Positions 27,167 to 42,900 of a stretch of DNA of 64,000 nucleotides are shown piece after piece. How positions within the stretch are numbered: the first letter of the stretch is position 1; each line of letters starts with the position of its first letter. Source of the DNA: Quillaja saponaria (Eukaryota; Streptophyta; Magnoliopsida; Fabales; Quillajaceae); contig CM055605.1 of the NCBI GenBank assembly GCA_029379385.1, positions 930,001 through 994,000 on the forward strand, written 5' to 3'. The translations under genes were made by a program, and so were the position numbers. The notes under the pieces were generated by a model, which was not told the origin of the DNA, ran no database searches, and saw only the letters and a list, made by a program, of their open reading frames with translations.

Positions 27167-28310
27167 CTATTCAATTTGTATAGTTACGTGATGTATTTTG
27201 TATGTTCTTTCACAATATTCCCTAATCCTACGAAGTAAACCCCCTGTGCCAATGCCAGGCTCAGCTACCACATGGCAGGATAATACAATCTTCCCAACAG
27301 TTATGGCCCAAACATGCAAATCATAAATATCCTGCACTCCTTTGATGCACTTAAGGCCATTTTCAAGCTTAGATATATTGATTTCTCTTGGTGTCCTCTC
27401 CATCAATATGCCATATATACTCTTGATCATGGAAACAGTAGTACTAAGAGAAAGAACAGAGAAGATGAGAGTGCAGATCAGATCAACAATTAACCAATCC
27501 GGTCCTAGCCCATATTATGGCTGCACCAATCATCACTCCAACTGATTGAATCAGATCAGTCATGACATGTAGATAGGCACCTTGGAGATTTATGTTCAAT
27601 ACATTGGCATTTCTAGGAGAACTTGAAACCAAATTAACATTCTCTTCGTCAATTAATGTAGATGCATCCTCGTGCTCGTGCTCGTGCTCGTGCTCATGAT
27701 CATGAGCATGAGCATGATCCGAGTGCCCACAGGCATGATGGGTGTGATTATGACCAAGCCATATGATCATAATAAGGTTAATAATAAACCCAAATGCTGC
27801 AATAGCAAACATTAGCTTTCCATTCACCTGGGCTTTTTTGTGAAGAATTCTACCAACTGCTTCATAGATTAAGAAGCCAGATATTAGCCAAATCAACTGC
27901 ACGGATACAAGGGCACCCAACACCTCAAGACGACCGTATCCAAAGGACTGTTGTGATGTTGCCTCCCAACCTGAAGCCCATACTGCGAAAAGTGAGACAG
28001 AAAATCCGGCAACATCAGAGAGCAAGTGAGCTGCATCAGTGATAACAGCAAGGCTGTTGGCTTTCAAACCACCTACAAGCTCCACCACCATAACCAAGAT
28101 ATAGAAAACTATGAGTCCACCAAGTTTCTTTGCAGACCTTGATTGTTCTTCTGTCGCCAGAATTGTATTTTCTTGTTTTGAAAAAGCACAAACAGAGCTA
28201 CAAGATAACTGCGGTGGTGTAGGAAGAACATCAATACTTTCAGATGCTATTGGCATCTCAATTTCCTGCTTGAACCCTGCTCCCGAAACAGGTTCTTTCT
28301 CATGTTCCAT
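27167..28310 (-). CDS. MTPB1: Metal tolerance protein, Zn-CDF type (MTPB1-like), with one frameshift
   Basis: A single coding exon encodes about 380 residues of a cation diffusion facilitator that moves zinc out of the cytosol, probably into the vacuole or an endomembrane compartment. Six membrane segments can be traced. The metal-site motif HxxxD occurs twice: H95/D99 (AHLLSD) and H248/D252 (HVMTD). Between segments four and five lies a His-rich loop (about 187-214) ending in HEHEHEHEHE, the zinc-sensing loop of group 1 MTPs. The sequence is closer to MTPB1 than to MTP1 as I recall them. At 27504-27505 one extra base moves the frame from AAIIWAR into a stop; without it the reading continues WLIVDLICTLIF to the end. 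The ATG directly follows an acceptor (AAAGCAG). The donor of a leader intron, CAG-GTACAT, is near 28982. Confidence 0.9.
27671..27715 (-). repeat. Hexamer repeat encoding the His-Glu loop
   Basis: The plus strand reads repeated CTCGTG units followed by CATGAT/CATGAG units, encoding alternating His-Glu and His-Ala/Asp in the MTPB1-like loop. Such repeats change length easily by slippage. Confidence 0.85.
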
Positions 28311-31300
28311 CTGCTTTAACAAACAAATATTTTGTTCAGGAAAAACAAGCCAAGCATAACAAATGTAAAGCATAACAATATGCATCAGGGTCTTCAACAA
28401 TCTGGATGAGTCATGGATACACCAAGTTTTTCAGGAACATTAAGAATTAAATGTCGGATCTTTCACTGATATATTCACTTGTTTTCTCTCAATTCAATTT
28501 TAGTCTAGCACCGTGGGAAGGATGACAAATGTAATGGATACAACAGGCAAAATGCACAAGCACAAGTTTGAGACTTGGAAATATTGAACTAAGGACTAGG
28601 TAGTGAAGATGTACAATGAAGAAGAAATGGCATCAAAACCATATGTGGTTGAGTATCAAAACAAGCGAAGCTGTTAAATGATATCAAAATTTTCAACAAG
28701 TTTCCTCTCCAACCAAATCAAGCAAACAACAATTTCTATGTGATCTTGGAAATTCAACCACGTAAATAAATACTGATAAAAATCTGAAAAATTAATTTAG
28801 CGAGCATGATTATTAAGTACAAAAGGAGATCATCAACCTGCAGTTAGTCTCAAACCAATGAATGATTGGAGAAACATATAAAAATTGACAATCAACAAAA
28901 AACCAGATCAGGAATTTATAATCGAAGAAATGGAAAGAAGAGAAATTGCAGAAAATTACTCAAGAAAGAGGAGAGATGTACCTGGGTACCCACAGGAGAG
29001 ATTCAAGTGGAACCAAAGTTGGGTATCTAATAGGGGTTAGGGTTGAAACCAGAGAGGGGATCAAATAAGGACACCCCTTAAATGGGGAGACATCTGGTGC
29101 TTCCCACCCTCTTCATATTTCCTTTGCCTTTCTCGGTCGGATTTTTGACCTCATGCGGCGGAGAAAGAGTTTATATTTCGTCACACCCTTACTGTTGGTT
29201 ATTCCTTCAGCGACAACCAAATTGTTGCCTCTTTACGACCGTAGTTTTTCGATTGAGTAAATTACGCTTGAGATCCAACTCTTGGAAAAACATACACTCC
29301 CCTCCCTAAGAGGATGCTGACTACGGTAATGTTCTGGAATATTTATTTCGATTTTTTTATTCATTTGAAATTTGTTTTTTTATATGCTTTTAGTTTAACC
29401 AAAACCAACCATAATAGAAGCACTCTCTGGGGTCTCCACCCTTTTCCTTTTCAGACCATTAACCTTCTTTTTTTCTTTTTCTTTTTTCGTGGAGGGAGAG
29501 GTCCGGAATCAAATTTACAACTTGAGAGTGAATAGACACTTATGTTATGTTCAAATTAATTATTTTTCTATTTATGATAATAAATTAGTATTTAAAAGAT
29601 ATTCTTATAATAATGCTCTTACCGATTTTTATTTTTTGGTTAAATTGAAAATTATACTTCAATGAAGATCATTATAATCTTAATTTTGGGTCAAATACAT
29701 AATATATGCATTTAAAATCTCCCATTCAGATATATTGGCTTTTCTATTGCATAGTATGATATTTGAATGGTTAGTCATAACCCATTGGAAGAGACAAGAT
29801 ATCATAGAAAAGTGTTGAGTGGAGAATATATATAACTCCTAGAGTCCACTTTCAGTTTTATTTAATTTTTTGTTCACACACATAAATCTTATTTTAAACA
29901 TTTATTAATGACACTCAGCAGTTAACTATGGTTAGTTAATAGAATATGGCATATTCTGTCACACTTTCCGTTAGTGTTACACCTCTTAAGGAGAGAACTC
30001 AGAGAAGTGTATGCTTTCCACAAAAGTTGGAGTTTTGTGTCATTTGAAAAACTTCAAAAGGAGATCACTGTAATTTACTCTTTTATATATAGTCACTAAG
30101 TCACGACACCATTGTCTTTGCTGTCTTCCATTTCTTCCAATGACAAATACTTGTAACTAAATTCTATCAAAATGTGCCATAGTCCTATTTAAGGAGTGTG
30201 CCTTACATTAGGCTTACATTTTTATTTTCTTTTGTGAGAGGAAACTTCATAACCTAAACAATTATGTTTCATGGATAAAATTATATATTTGATAAAAACA
30301 ATATATACATCAAAGAATAATAAAACTTGAACTTAGAATATTAATATCTCATCTTAGATAGTTGAACTTATAATATATAATATATAATATGTTATATTTA
30401 TATATATTTATTAATAAGATAAAAATATGGCTCCCATAACATAATTTCTTTCTTTCTTTCTTCCCTATTGGCTTCACACCTTTGTCGTTTGCTTAGAGGT
30501 TGTAACTTGCATGATCCCTCTCTTGTTGTTCTCACAGTTCTTGCCAGATAATAATGATTGTGCATTTGATTAGAATAGATGTACTATAACGGAGATTCCA
30601 ACAAATTGGGAATATATATGAATTTGTTGGTGTCTTTATTAACAAGAAATTTATATCCTCTTTGCACATATTAATTAAGTAAAAAATAATAATTGTCAAT
30701 GAATATTAATATCAATTAGTCTAATTCTTATCCTTTCACTATTTGAATTCTCATTTCTATATTTAACACACTAGCATTCTTATATTAGTGAAGGTATGGT
30801 ATTTAGGAATACTCTATAAAATATATTAGATAATAATTTTATTTTTTTCAGTGTAAATTATAAAAATTACTTTCTTTTTTTTAGTTGAAAAGAAAGAACA
30901 AATAAAAGCTAAGGGCACGAACAACAATCTTGCTTCATGGCATCACATTTGCTTTGTCAGCGTTTACAACAAGAATTAGAGAGGGAGGGATCTGATTCCC
31001 TTCCATCTCATTTTCTAATGTAATAATTAAGTTATATTATGATCAACGTATACATATCTCACATAATCTTTTCAATAATAAATTAACAATTTAAATATAT
31101 TAATTCGAAAACAAATAGAAAATGTATTATATCCCCCTCTATACAAATGGAGGTATTGGTTTAATTAAAATGGCATTTGATATTTAGATAAGAATAAAGA
31201 TGCTATTTCTTTTTATTTATAGAAATAAATTGATGTATTAAAAATTACAGAAATTAGCTAGAAAAAGAAAAAAGAAAAAAACTATTTTGAAAATGGAAAG

Positions 31301-31698
31301 CGGATTTACCAAATGAATGGATATAGACATGTAGTGATAGTCACCCTTGCCACATTGGAGTTGCAGACCTTCTCTTTCCTCAGACCTCACGTCCTTTATA
31401 TTCATTCGCATTCACCATTTTCAAATTTTCCTTTTTAGGATACAATCAATAATCAGGAAATTAATAAAGAAATCATCCACATTCTCCACCGTCTCTTCTT
31501 TCAAAGCACCTGCCCACAAAGCCAAATTCAAAAAGAGTCCCCTCCTGTAAATAAAACTGTACAAAATTTATAAAGGAGAAAATTTTGAACCTGAAAGAAC
31601 GAGAAGAGCAAAAACGAAACAAAGGGCTTTCACGTCCATTGGGGTTGTACTTGTTTATTCGACTTAATCAAGGTTCCGGGATCTATCTATATCTATCA
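28311..31698. other. Leader intron of MTPB1 and intergenic DNA
   Basis: 28311 to about 28982 is probably the leader intron of the MTPB1-like gene, followed by its first non-coding exon and promoter. From about 29300 to 31300 the DNA is AT-rich and without recognisable genes. It includes a TAATATA repeat near 30370-30400. 31350-31698 is likely the leader of the phosphatase gene. Confidence 0.5.
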
Positions 31699-33895
<2,197 letters not shown>

Positions 33896-36150
33896 GATAG
33901 CGATGAAGATGGCATACTCAGTTATCCCTCAATGCAAGTTCCATGCAGCTAACTTTTTTGTTTTTTGCAGTTATTGATGATATATAGAAGATCTTGTATG
34001 TGTGTAGTTTTCCACTCTGCTCTTCGTTTGTGCAACAAAGTTTACGTTCAACATAAAGCACAGATTCTTACCAAAGTTAGACTGTTATCATTTTTTTGTT
34101 GCTACGCTCTGATTTTTTAGTTCGAATGCTAAAACTTCTAAATATTAATTTTCATCTAATCATTGGACAAGTTACCTGCATATAGAATGTTCAATGCAAA
34201 TATAGGTGGACACTTTTTTACTTAGTGACATATAGGGGGTGATTCTGTTGTTGCTTTCATGGAATTGGAAAGAAGACTTTTGATGTGCTTCATTTTGTAA
34301 TATCTTGATGGTAACCATTTTATCTTACTACTTGCTGTGTGGAACTGAGAGTGATGTGCCAATTTCAGACTTTTCTATGTAATACTGATAGTGATATGTT
34401 CATGATTGAGTGGATGTGTTGCTCCTGTTGTTGTCTTTTTCGCATAAAATTCCTGCCTTGTTTAGTCGTTTTGCTGTTGTTACTGTGTCTGGTCTTTAGT
34501 GTATGTCTTTGAACTTCACATTTATCTTTGTTTTGACAGTGAAAATTAGGCGGGAAAAAAAATAGAAAAGGCAAAGCTTCTTCAGCATACAAAACATATT
34601 CTTCCCTTTCTTAAATCATTATTTTTTTATGAAAAGATGCAACTTTCCAGAGTAGTAGCAGTTAGTAACATCACTACCTGGTTTGGTGATATCAATATAC
34701 TTCACCATCTGATCTGTGATTGTGATCATTGTCGGACATTCTTAATCTTGCTGATGTGGTTCCCTTGCTTGCAGAAGATCTGTCTTGTTGATTATGGAAC
34801 GCACACTTGAAGACAATAATGCTGGATTTGGTGCTCCTTCAAGATTGCCTTCCAAATGTGGTATCTCATCTTGTTTGAGGGTTGAGTTTTATGTTTGAAA
34901 AATGTATTGCAGGGCATTGGTATAACTGAAATTGCGGTGCCATGTACATACATTTGGTTTTGTAAATGTAAGCATAATGCTAGGGTCCATCCCATTTGTT
35001 CAAACATTTCCAAGCAATGAATTTCCAAATACGTTTCTTTTTACGTACAGTTGAAATACTTGCCATTGACAACAGTGAGGGTGTTGTTCTTCATAGGTTA
35101 ACTGAGTTTTGCCATTGACACTGCAAAGGAGGGTAACTGAGTCTACTCGCTTAGCAGAAGCTCTACTAACATTAATAGAGTCTCCTAAAACTACTTTGAC
35201 AAGTAAAATCTCATCTCTTTTCCTTATAAAGCTTATATTTGTACCTTCTACAGTTCCATTTCCTAGCATTTTCTTTACTTGGTCTCCTGCAAAGAATATT
35301 TTTCGTGTTAGCCTTAAAAATGTAACGATTTAATAACAAAAGCACTTACACGTACCACCAACAAATGATATGAACAACAAATAAACATTGTCACAATTTT
35401 TTATTTTTAATAAATATAACTAAGAACTAGTACTAGGTAGGGGTAGTTGGTTTTTGGTAGAGCTAAGCTCTGCTTGTGTTCATGAAAAACTCGAAACATG
35501 AAAACTCGAAAGCCTAAGTTTGTTAAGGAATTGTGAACCTAAATTTTTATTTAAGCTTGGCTCCCGAAGAGCCAATTAAGAGATGATGAACATATATTTT
35601 TATTAATTATTTTGAATAATATATAGGTACTTTGTGGGATATAATTGGTGTTGAATATTTTTTTAATAACTCTACTTAAATAATTTTTGAAAATTAATAT
35701 TAATATTAAATTATCTTATTTTATATATATATATATATTAATTGAGTCAAACTCTCGAACTTACGAACTATACTACATAAAAATTTAACTCAACTCATTT
35801 ACTAAACTATATATATTAATTTAACGTTATTCATGAATTACTCTATTCATTTGCACTACTAGGTAGTAGGATTCATCTCGGGAGATAGGAATGCAATTAG
35901 TTTTTTCAGAATCCAACAAGGCATCGATAGGCCCACTTGATTTGATCAATTGGGTCTAATGGAACTAAAACAAAAGGGTGAGCAAATTACACGAAGACAA
36001 ACCGACCTAGAAAATCGCAAAAAAGCCCATTCATTCCAGTCAAGGTCCGTATGCCCCTCTTTACTAATCTTTTCACTTGGGAGTTACTGTCGATTACAGA
36101 AAATCCCTAGCTGAGTATCGAGCCTCTTCCTCTCTCAGCTACACTCGGCT
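33896..36150. other. Intergenic region between PP1 and eIF3g
   Basis: The first few hundred bases are PP1 3' untranslated region. On the minus strand at about 35070-35290 there is an open stretch after an acceptor-like TTTGCAG, reading VKKMLGNGTVEGTNISFI and then a Val/Ser-rich part. It looks coding-like but I cannot assign it. From 35400 to 35870 the DNA is AT-rich. 36090-36150 should be the eIF3g leader. Confidence 0.45.
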
Positions 36151-37718
36151 ATGGCGTTAACCAAAACTGCAGGTCTTGTACCGCCTTCGAAGGTACGATG
36201 GGGAGAGCTGGAGGATGATGGTGAGGACCTTGATTTTTTGCTGCCACCAAAGCAAGTGATAGGTCCGGATGCGAACGGGATAAAGAAGGTGATTGAGTAT
36301 AAATTTAACGAAGATGGAAACAAGGTGAAGATTACTACCACCACTCGCACTCGCAAGCTTGCGAATGCTCGCCTCAGCAAGAGAGCCATCGAAAGGCGAT
36401 CCTGGCCTAAATTTGGAGATGCTGTACATGAGGATGTTGGAAGCAGGCTCACCATGGTCTCCACAGAAGAGATCCTTCTCGAACGACCTAGGGCACCGGG
36501 TTTGTTTCTATATTCGATTGATTGGTTTTGTTTGATAAACAATATTTTTTTCCCCTGTTGTGTTCGGATCCGTTCCAGTTTTTCTTTGTTAACATTTACT
36601 TCCTCTTGGAAAATCCTTATCTCTATGTTGGATGGTTGCTAAGGATGTTGAAATTATTATTAATAACTTCAATGTATTAGTTTGAAAATTAAGGTATATT
36701 TGGTTTTAGTGCAAGGAGGTCTTGTTGAATTGTGAAATTAGTCTCATAATCTTGTTTGATGCAAAATTCATCTATGATCTCATAACCGACCCATTACTAG
36801 TTTGAGATTTAAGATTTCACTAGGATCTAAACATCAATTTCTTTACATATTTGATTTGCCTTTATTTACTATTACAATTTGGTCATCTTGACTGAGTTTG
36901 GTGGAAGCCAACCCTAACTAGTTTGGAATTTAAGATTTCATTGAGTTGAGTTGAATTGATCATCTTGACCTCATATGCTATATAATACTGAATGGGATAA
37001 AGACGATTTTGTAAATGGTTTGTGCGTCTTGTATTGTGTTTCTGCATAATGTATCTCTATTCTGTCTGCACGCCACCACTTACATGTGTTGTGAAGCTGG
37101 TTGCTTTTATTATCTTTTTAATTTTCATTGTTGTGGGGTATATTTTATCTGTAATTATAATATTGGAGTTGTTAATAGGTAGCAAACCAGAAGAAGCGAA
37201 GGTTGCTGGTGACCCATTGTCTCAAATGAGTAAAGGAGGTGCTGTTCTCATGGTTTGTAGGACTTGTGGTAAAAAAGGTGACCATTGGACGTCAAGATGT
37301 CCTTACAAGGATCTTACCCAACCATCTGAGGCATTTATTGATAAGCCCCCTGGTTCGGAAATGGCAACTGCTGCTTCTGGTGCAACCAAGGGGGCATATG
37401 TTCCTCCTGGAATGAGAGGAGGAGCTGCAGAGAGAACTGGATCTGATATGCGACGTAGGAATGATGAAAATTCGGTGCGAGTCACCAATCTCTCATGAAG
37501 ATACACGGGAGCCTGATTTGCTAGAACTCTTCCGGCCTTTTGGTGCTGTAAGCAGAGTCTATGTTGCTATTGATCAAAAGACTGGCATGAGCAGAGGATT
37601 CGGTTTTGTTAATTTTGTGAACAGGGAAGATGCCCAAAGAGCTATTAACAAGCTCAATGGATATGGGTACGACAATCTTATCCTCAGAGTTGAATGGGCC
37701 ACTCCAAGGACAAACTAG
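36151..37718 (+). CDS. EIF3G: Translation initiation factor eIF3 subunit g, with one frameshift
   Basis: Two exons, 36151-36499 and 37179-37718, give about 295 residues, the usual size of plant eIF3g. eIF3g is part of the eIF3 complex on the 40S ribosome and helps scanning and reinitiation. The N-terminal half has KVRWGELEDDGEDLDFLLPP and the basic KITTTTRTRKLANARLSKRA. A zinc-knuckle-like block CRTCGKKGDHWTSRCP sits near residues 143-158. The C-terminal RRM (about 210-290) includes RVYVAIDQKTGMSRGFGFVNF. At about 37495 one extra base turns the run VRVTNLS into a stop; the next frame resumes EDTREPDLLELFRPFG directly. As eIF3g is usually essential, a sequence error or a second intact copy is likely. 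Confidence 0.92.
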
Positions 37719-39922
37719 ATTGTTAGCCCACACCAGCTTTCATTTCAGAGATTACTGAAGCTTCATTTTACCTTCTATTTATGCAACTAAGAGTTTTCAG
37801 AAAAATTGTGGTATTTATCTGCCTCTCTTCAGATGTTTGTTGTTAACTTATTATTTATGAATGTTACTTCACTTGTTAGTTACTGTTATATTCTTTTTTG
37901 TCAAAGTTTTGCTTGGTTGCTGTGATCGGTGGTAGTCTGGTAGACAATATTTGAGTTTCTTTTTTGCAGACTCAGTTGAAGTGTGCTTGGCACACTAAGT
38001 GTGTGCTTTGATCTACTTCTCATGGTTCACATTTTCCCCTTTATTTCAAAAAAAAAAAACTTTATTTTGTAATAATCTTTATTGGACTTCTGATTGTACC
38101 ATAGCGATGGCATTCGCCGTTCCTATAAATCTCACATTTCTTCATAGTTGTGTTGGTTTGAATCTCTGAAATGTATTAAGCTATGAGTGTCTCCTTAGGA
38201 AGGCCTTATACATAGTTGTAAGTTTATGGAGAGGGAGCAAATTTTAGAGGACTACGATTTGGTATCTTAAGCAGTTGGAATGGCTTTTAGCGTTGTTTCC
38301 TCAAATGAGTTGCTATATACTTCTTGTGGTAAGGAGGTTAATTTGAGTTTCTACTAGTACAAAAATAGCTCGTCTCTGTCAATTATTATTATTATTATTA
38401 TTTTTTAAAAAGAAGCAACTGTGTTTGGGTTCCAAAAATTGAATGCACAATAATAACGTAAATGTTTAATATATATATTTTGCTGTAAAGACATTGGTTA
38501 TGAGTCTGCACAAAAATAGATGGAAAATATAACTCTAAAAGGACACTAGGAAAGGAAAGTTTCTATTAGCCAAAAATAGATGGAAAATATTACTCTCAAT
38601 GGAGACTAGGAAAGGAAAGTTTCTATTAGCCAGACACTTTCTGCTGGCAGACTCATGGGTTTGGGCTTTTACGAGATAAGCTTCATTTTGTCATTAAGTA
38701 TGTTATTTTAAAATTAAAAATAATTTAATTAGAATTAAAACTGAATAAAAAAATTAATTTCAATTAATATTTAAAATTAAATAACAATAGTTTAATTTTA
38801 TAACATATTAAATGATATTATTTTTTATATATTTACATATAAATCTATTTTTTAGATTATAATTATAAATTAAATTTTTAAATAATTAAAATACACTTGA
38901 AAAAGGATGAGATAAAAATCGTAATTCTCACATCCTACAAAACTGAAAAGATAAAAATTATGATTCTTCCATCGAGATAAAAATAATGATCCTCACATAA
39001 CGGCTAAACCAAAAATATTGTAAATCTGTAATCATGAGTCATTGGACGTGTGATCACGTGTCACCTTTTATACTTCTTCGGTAATTTAGAGAAAACAATT
39101 TTTCTGCTGTTCTTAAAACTTGAAAGTATGATTCCCAATTCCCATGCAATGCTTTTTATTTCAGAAGGTCCTACAATTCGATATTTTCAAGTACAAATAA
39201 ATATCACAATTTAATTATATTCCTTTACAATTAAGATTTAATTTTGATAATAAGATTGGATCAAATTTGGGTATAGATTTTATATTCAATTCTTTTTTGA
39301 GACAAAAAGAAAAGAAAAGAAGAAAGAATAGTATTAATTGAGGTTAAAAATTTGGATAACGAAGCTCATCGTACTGATTCTCATTTTATTTTTATTTTTA
39401 TGATCTTATTATGAAAAAATTCTCTTAAAAACTATTTCTCTCGTTTCTGTATTTGTCCTTCAATAAGAGATTTTGTTCCATTTATTATTATTATTATTAT
39501 TTTCCTTATTCCAAATGAAGCACAAGTAATAAATATAATAAATGAATGATAATTAGAATAAATAAAAATTAAGAAAAACAAAAGTTGGAAAGGAGAGTGC
39601 TTGTACAACTGGCAGTAAAAAGTTAGCTATAGCTTAAAACTGTAAAAATGTATAATGGCGACGTGCACAATCTCATGCCCTCTCAGTCAGCGATCGGTTT
39701 CTTATATTAAGTAGCCCAAGGAAAAGCCCAGATTCCCTGCATAACAGTCTGTCTCTCGTCTCGTGGAGTGAGGTAGTCCTTTGGATTTTCAATTTTGCTT
39801 CGTTCATTTGCATCACTGAGCTCTGCCTCTCTCTCGCTCTCATAGTCGAATACTCTGCTCAGGTTGTGTATCAAGTATCAACATTGCATAGAGATCAACG
39901 TCTTCCTCCGAGCTCAGCTCTT
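37719..39922. other. Intergenic region between eIF3g and SMO2
   Basis: Starts with the eIF3g 3' untranslated region. Contains a 60-base direct tandem repeat at 38511-38630, ATT microsatellites near 38383-38401 and 39481-39500, and AT-rich DNA at 38690-38900. The last 150 bases are the SMO2 leader. No further gene seen. Confidence 0.5.
38511..38630. repeat. Tandem direct repeat, two 60-base units
   Basis: Units 38511-38570 and 38571-38630 start with CAAAAATAGATGGAAAATAT and end with GGAAAGTTTCTATTAGC. They differ at only a handful of positions in the middle. Confidence 0.93.
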
Positions 39923-42900
39923 ATGGCGTCCATTATTGAATCTGGTTGGCAGGTACTTTATTGACCACAAATAGCTGGTTCGATCTTTTTGTAGTTTCTT
40001 GCCGATTGTTTTTTTGCAGCATTTGCCCTAGATTTTATATTTTCGTTGAGAATTGGACTTTTAGACCTTTATATGTGATGTTATGCATGATTTTGCTTTT
40101 GCAGATTTGTGGCTTATGATTTTGTGTTCTCTATTTAAGAGAGGGAGAAGATTCTTACTTATGTGTCATATTTATCTGTTTTTGAGTTCTGAGTTAGTGA
40201 AATTTAAGGGATGTGCTTTTTTGGTTGTAAAATGAAGCATCGGTTTTCTTCAACTTTCAAATCTGAAGGAAAAAACAAGAAAATAAAAGTTTCAGATGAA
40301 ATTACGGCTGGCAAATAATACAGTGTTTTTTTAATAAAAAATTTAGACAAAATCATGGTTTAGTACACAATGTATATATCAGATTTAAGGACACACAATA
40401 TCAGTAACTGATTCTGATTATGAAGCGGTGAGGTTTACATTTAGCATATTGTCTACTACTTGATTGGGAATTGGGATCTGTATTTGGGGGAGAGAGGTCT
40501 ATGGGTGGATGATGTATAGACATGCATCGTCAATGTCGTGGGTCTCATAAAGTGATCATGAGTTACAACTTGCAAATGGATGGAAGCTGGTGTTAGATTT
40601 GGAAGCTGAATTACTCTAAATTGTTATGAACTCTAAAGTGATCATTGTCAATTCTTCAGCGGCATGATGATGTAATATGTTTTCCTAGAAAATGGAAGGT
40701 GAACCTATCTTTTACATGCTGAAATAAGTTAATTAGAAGAGATGATTTGAGATGCTTCTTTTTTTTTCTTTCTTCATTTGATAATTAAAAGAGCTTGTCT
40801 AAGGGGAGATCCGTCTACTTTTGAAACTTACATATTCCTTTGAATCACCCAATCCCTGTAAAGTACTCTAGACAAACACTAAACCACACCTGGCATCATG
40901 GTTTGTCAGACACTTGAAGGTTGATTTGTTTAAATTTTATCTGCAATATCAGTTCCAGAATTTTAGTCTTATCCTTTCAGCTTTGAAATGGAAGTTGCCT
41001 GCTTTCAGTATTAGAGCCCTGTTCAGTGAAATTCTTTTTCATTATGGTACAGTATTTGATCACGCATTTTAGTGACTTTCAACTCGCATGTCTCGGAAGT
41101 TTCTTTCTACATGAAAGTGTTTTCTTCTTATCTGGACTTCCGTTCATCTTCATTGAGAGGGCTGGATGGCTAAGCAAGTACAAGATTCAGGTTTACCAAA
41201 TTTTTACTTTATTACCATCTTTTAATTATACAACTCTTTCATTTTTATTTTTTTTCTGTTATAAATTGCCTATACTTTTATTTGGTTCTCCTTCCTAGGT
41301 GCTTATTTTGCTTCGCATTTACAATATATCCTTGCTTTCTTGTAGGCTAAAAATAACAGCCCCGCAGCTCAGGAAAAATGTATTACTCGTTTGCTACTGT
41401 ATCATTTTGGGGTCAACCTACCGGTTATGCTTGCTTCGTATCCTGTTTTCAGATTTATGGGCATGCGAAGTAGTCTTCCACTGCCATCCTGGTATTTTCT
41501 GGTTCTTGATATACTAATTGTTATGGCATATGGAAGTGTATGTTCTTCTGGATACATTGTGCTCCCTGTCATAAGTGTCTTTCTTGTTTCTCTTTTTTTC
41601 CCTTTTTTTTTTTTTTTTTTTCGTGTGTGTGGGGAGAGGTTGGGGGGGGGGGGACTCATAAAATATGTGTTTCCGTTATGCACATTTAACAAGATACTCT
41701 TTTGGTTCTACAGGGAAGTAGTTTTAACACAGATATTGTTTTACTTCATTCTGGAGGATTTTGTATATGTGTTTCCGTTATGCACATTTAACAAGATACT
41801 CTTTTGGTTCTACAGGGAAGTAGTTTTAACACAGATATTGTTTTACTTCATTCTGGAGGATTTTGTATTCTACTGGGGACACAGGGTGTTACATACAAAA
41901 TGGTTATACAAGCATGTGCACAGTATCCATCACGAGTAAGTGAAGGTTTAACTGCATTTCTTGTTGGGTTTTTAATTTTTAAATACTGTTATATTGTTAT
42001 TTGTCTCTGCTTGTAAGTGTTTCTTAAAGGTATTCGCTCCATGTGAAGGTATGCTACACCTTTTGGCCTTACTTCTGAGTATGCTCACCCTGCTGAGATA
42101 CTATTCCTTGGCTTTGCTACCATTGTTGGGCCTGCCATCACTGGGCCTCATCTAATGACTCTGTGGTTATGGATGGTTGTAAGAGTCCTGGAGACAGTTG
42201 AGGCACATTGTGGTTACCATTTCCCATGGAGTCCCTCAAACTTCTTACCTTTGTATGGAGGGTGAGTGTTATTTTTCCGCTCCTTGGTTTACTATAGTGG
42301 CCATGTGGTTTTTATTTGGCATATGATCATTATAATTTTAAGATCTGTATCCCTACTTTTCAGTGCTGAGTTTCATGACTATCACCACCGTCTGCTTTAC
42401 ACCAAGTCTGGAAACTACTCGTCAACTTTTACTTACATGGATTGGTAAGTGTTTTTGCTTTATTCTGCGTACATAGTTAGTACTTATTAATTTCAGGGTT
42501 AGAGGTACTGTTTTCCATAATATGGGAACATGTATTATAGGAGTTTTCCTTTCTCTTTTCTTATTGCACTTTCTTTTGTCCGTAGTCAGTTTGTTTGAAG
42601 CACTCACTGGGGGTAAAAATATTAGCGTGGATATCTATGAGTATTGACTCGCCTTACTCTTTAACAAGCATTGTTTCTCCTGGGCACTTGTAACTGATGA
42701 TGTTCAGTTGTTGTGAGAGTAACATAATGTTAGGTTATATGCATTGTTTGTAATAATTACCCTTGTTAATAAATACCTTCATACTTAAACTTTAACTTGG
42801 GATGGGATATTATTTTTTTTTTGGATCAGTGAACAAAACATGATCCTTATTGCTATGAAATTCGCCTTTGTTTTACTGTAGTTAAGGGTGATCCCAAATT

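Noticed and set aside
31585..31698. Earlier in-frame ATG for the PP1 gene
   Set aside because: The added 38 residues do not resemble PP1, and the later ATG matches the usual plant TOPP N-terminus and length.
41391..41939. Single long exon through SMO2 intron 3
   Set aside because: The frame is open across T19 and G12 runs, but the family sequence requires splicing from 41491 to the acceptor before GGAAGTAG. The open intron is chance.
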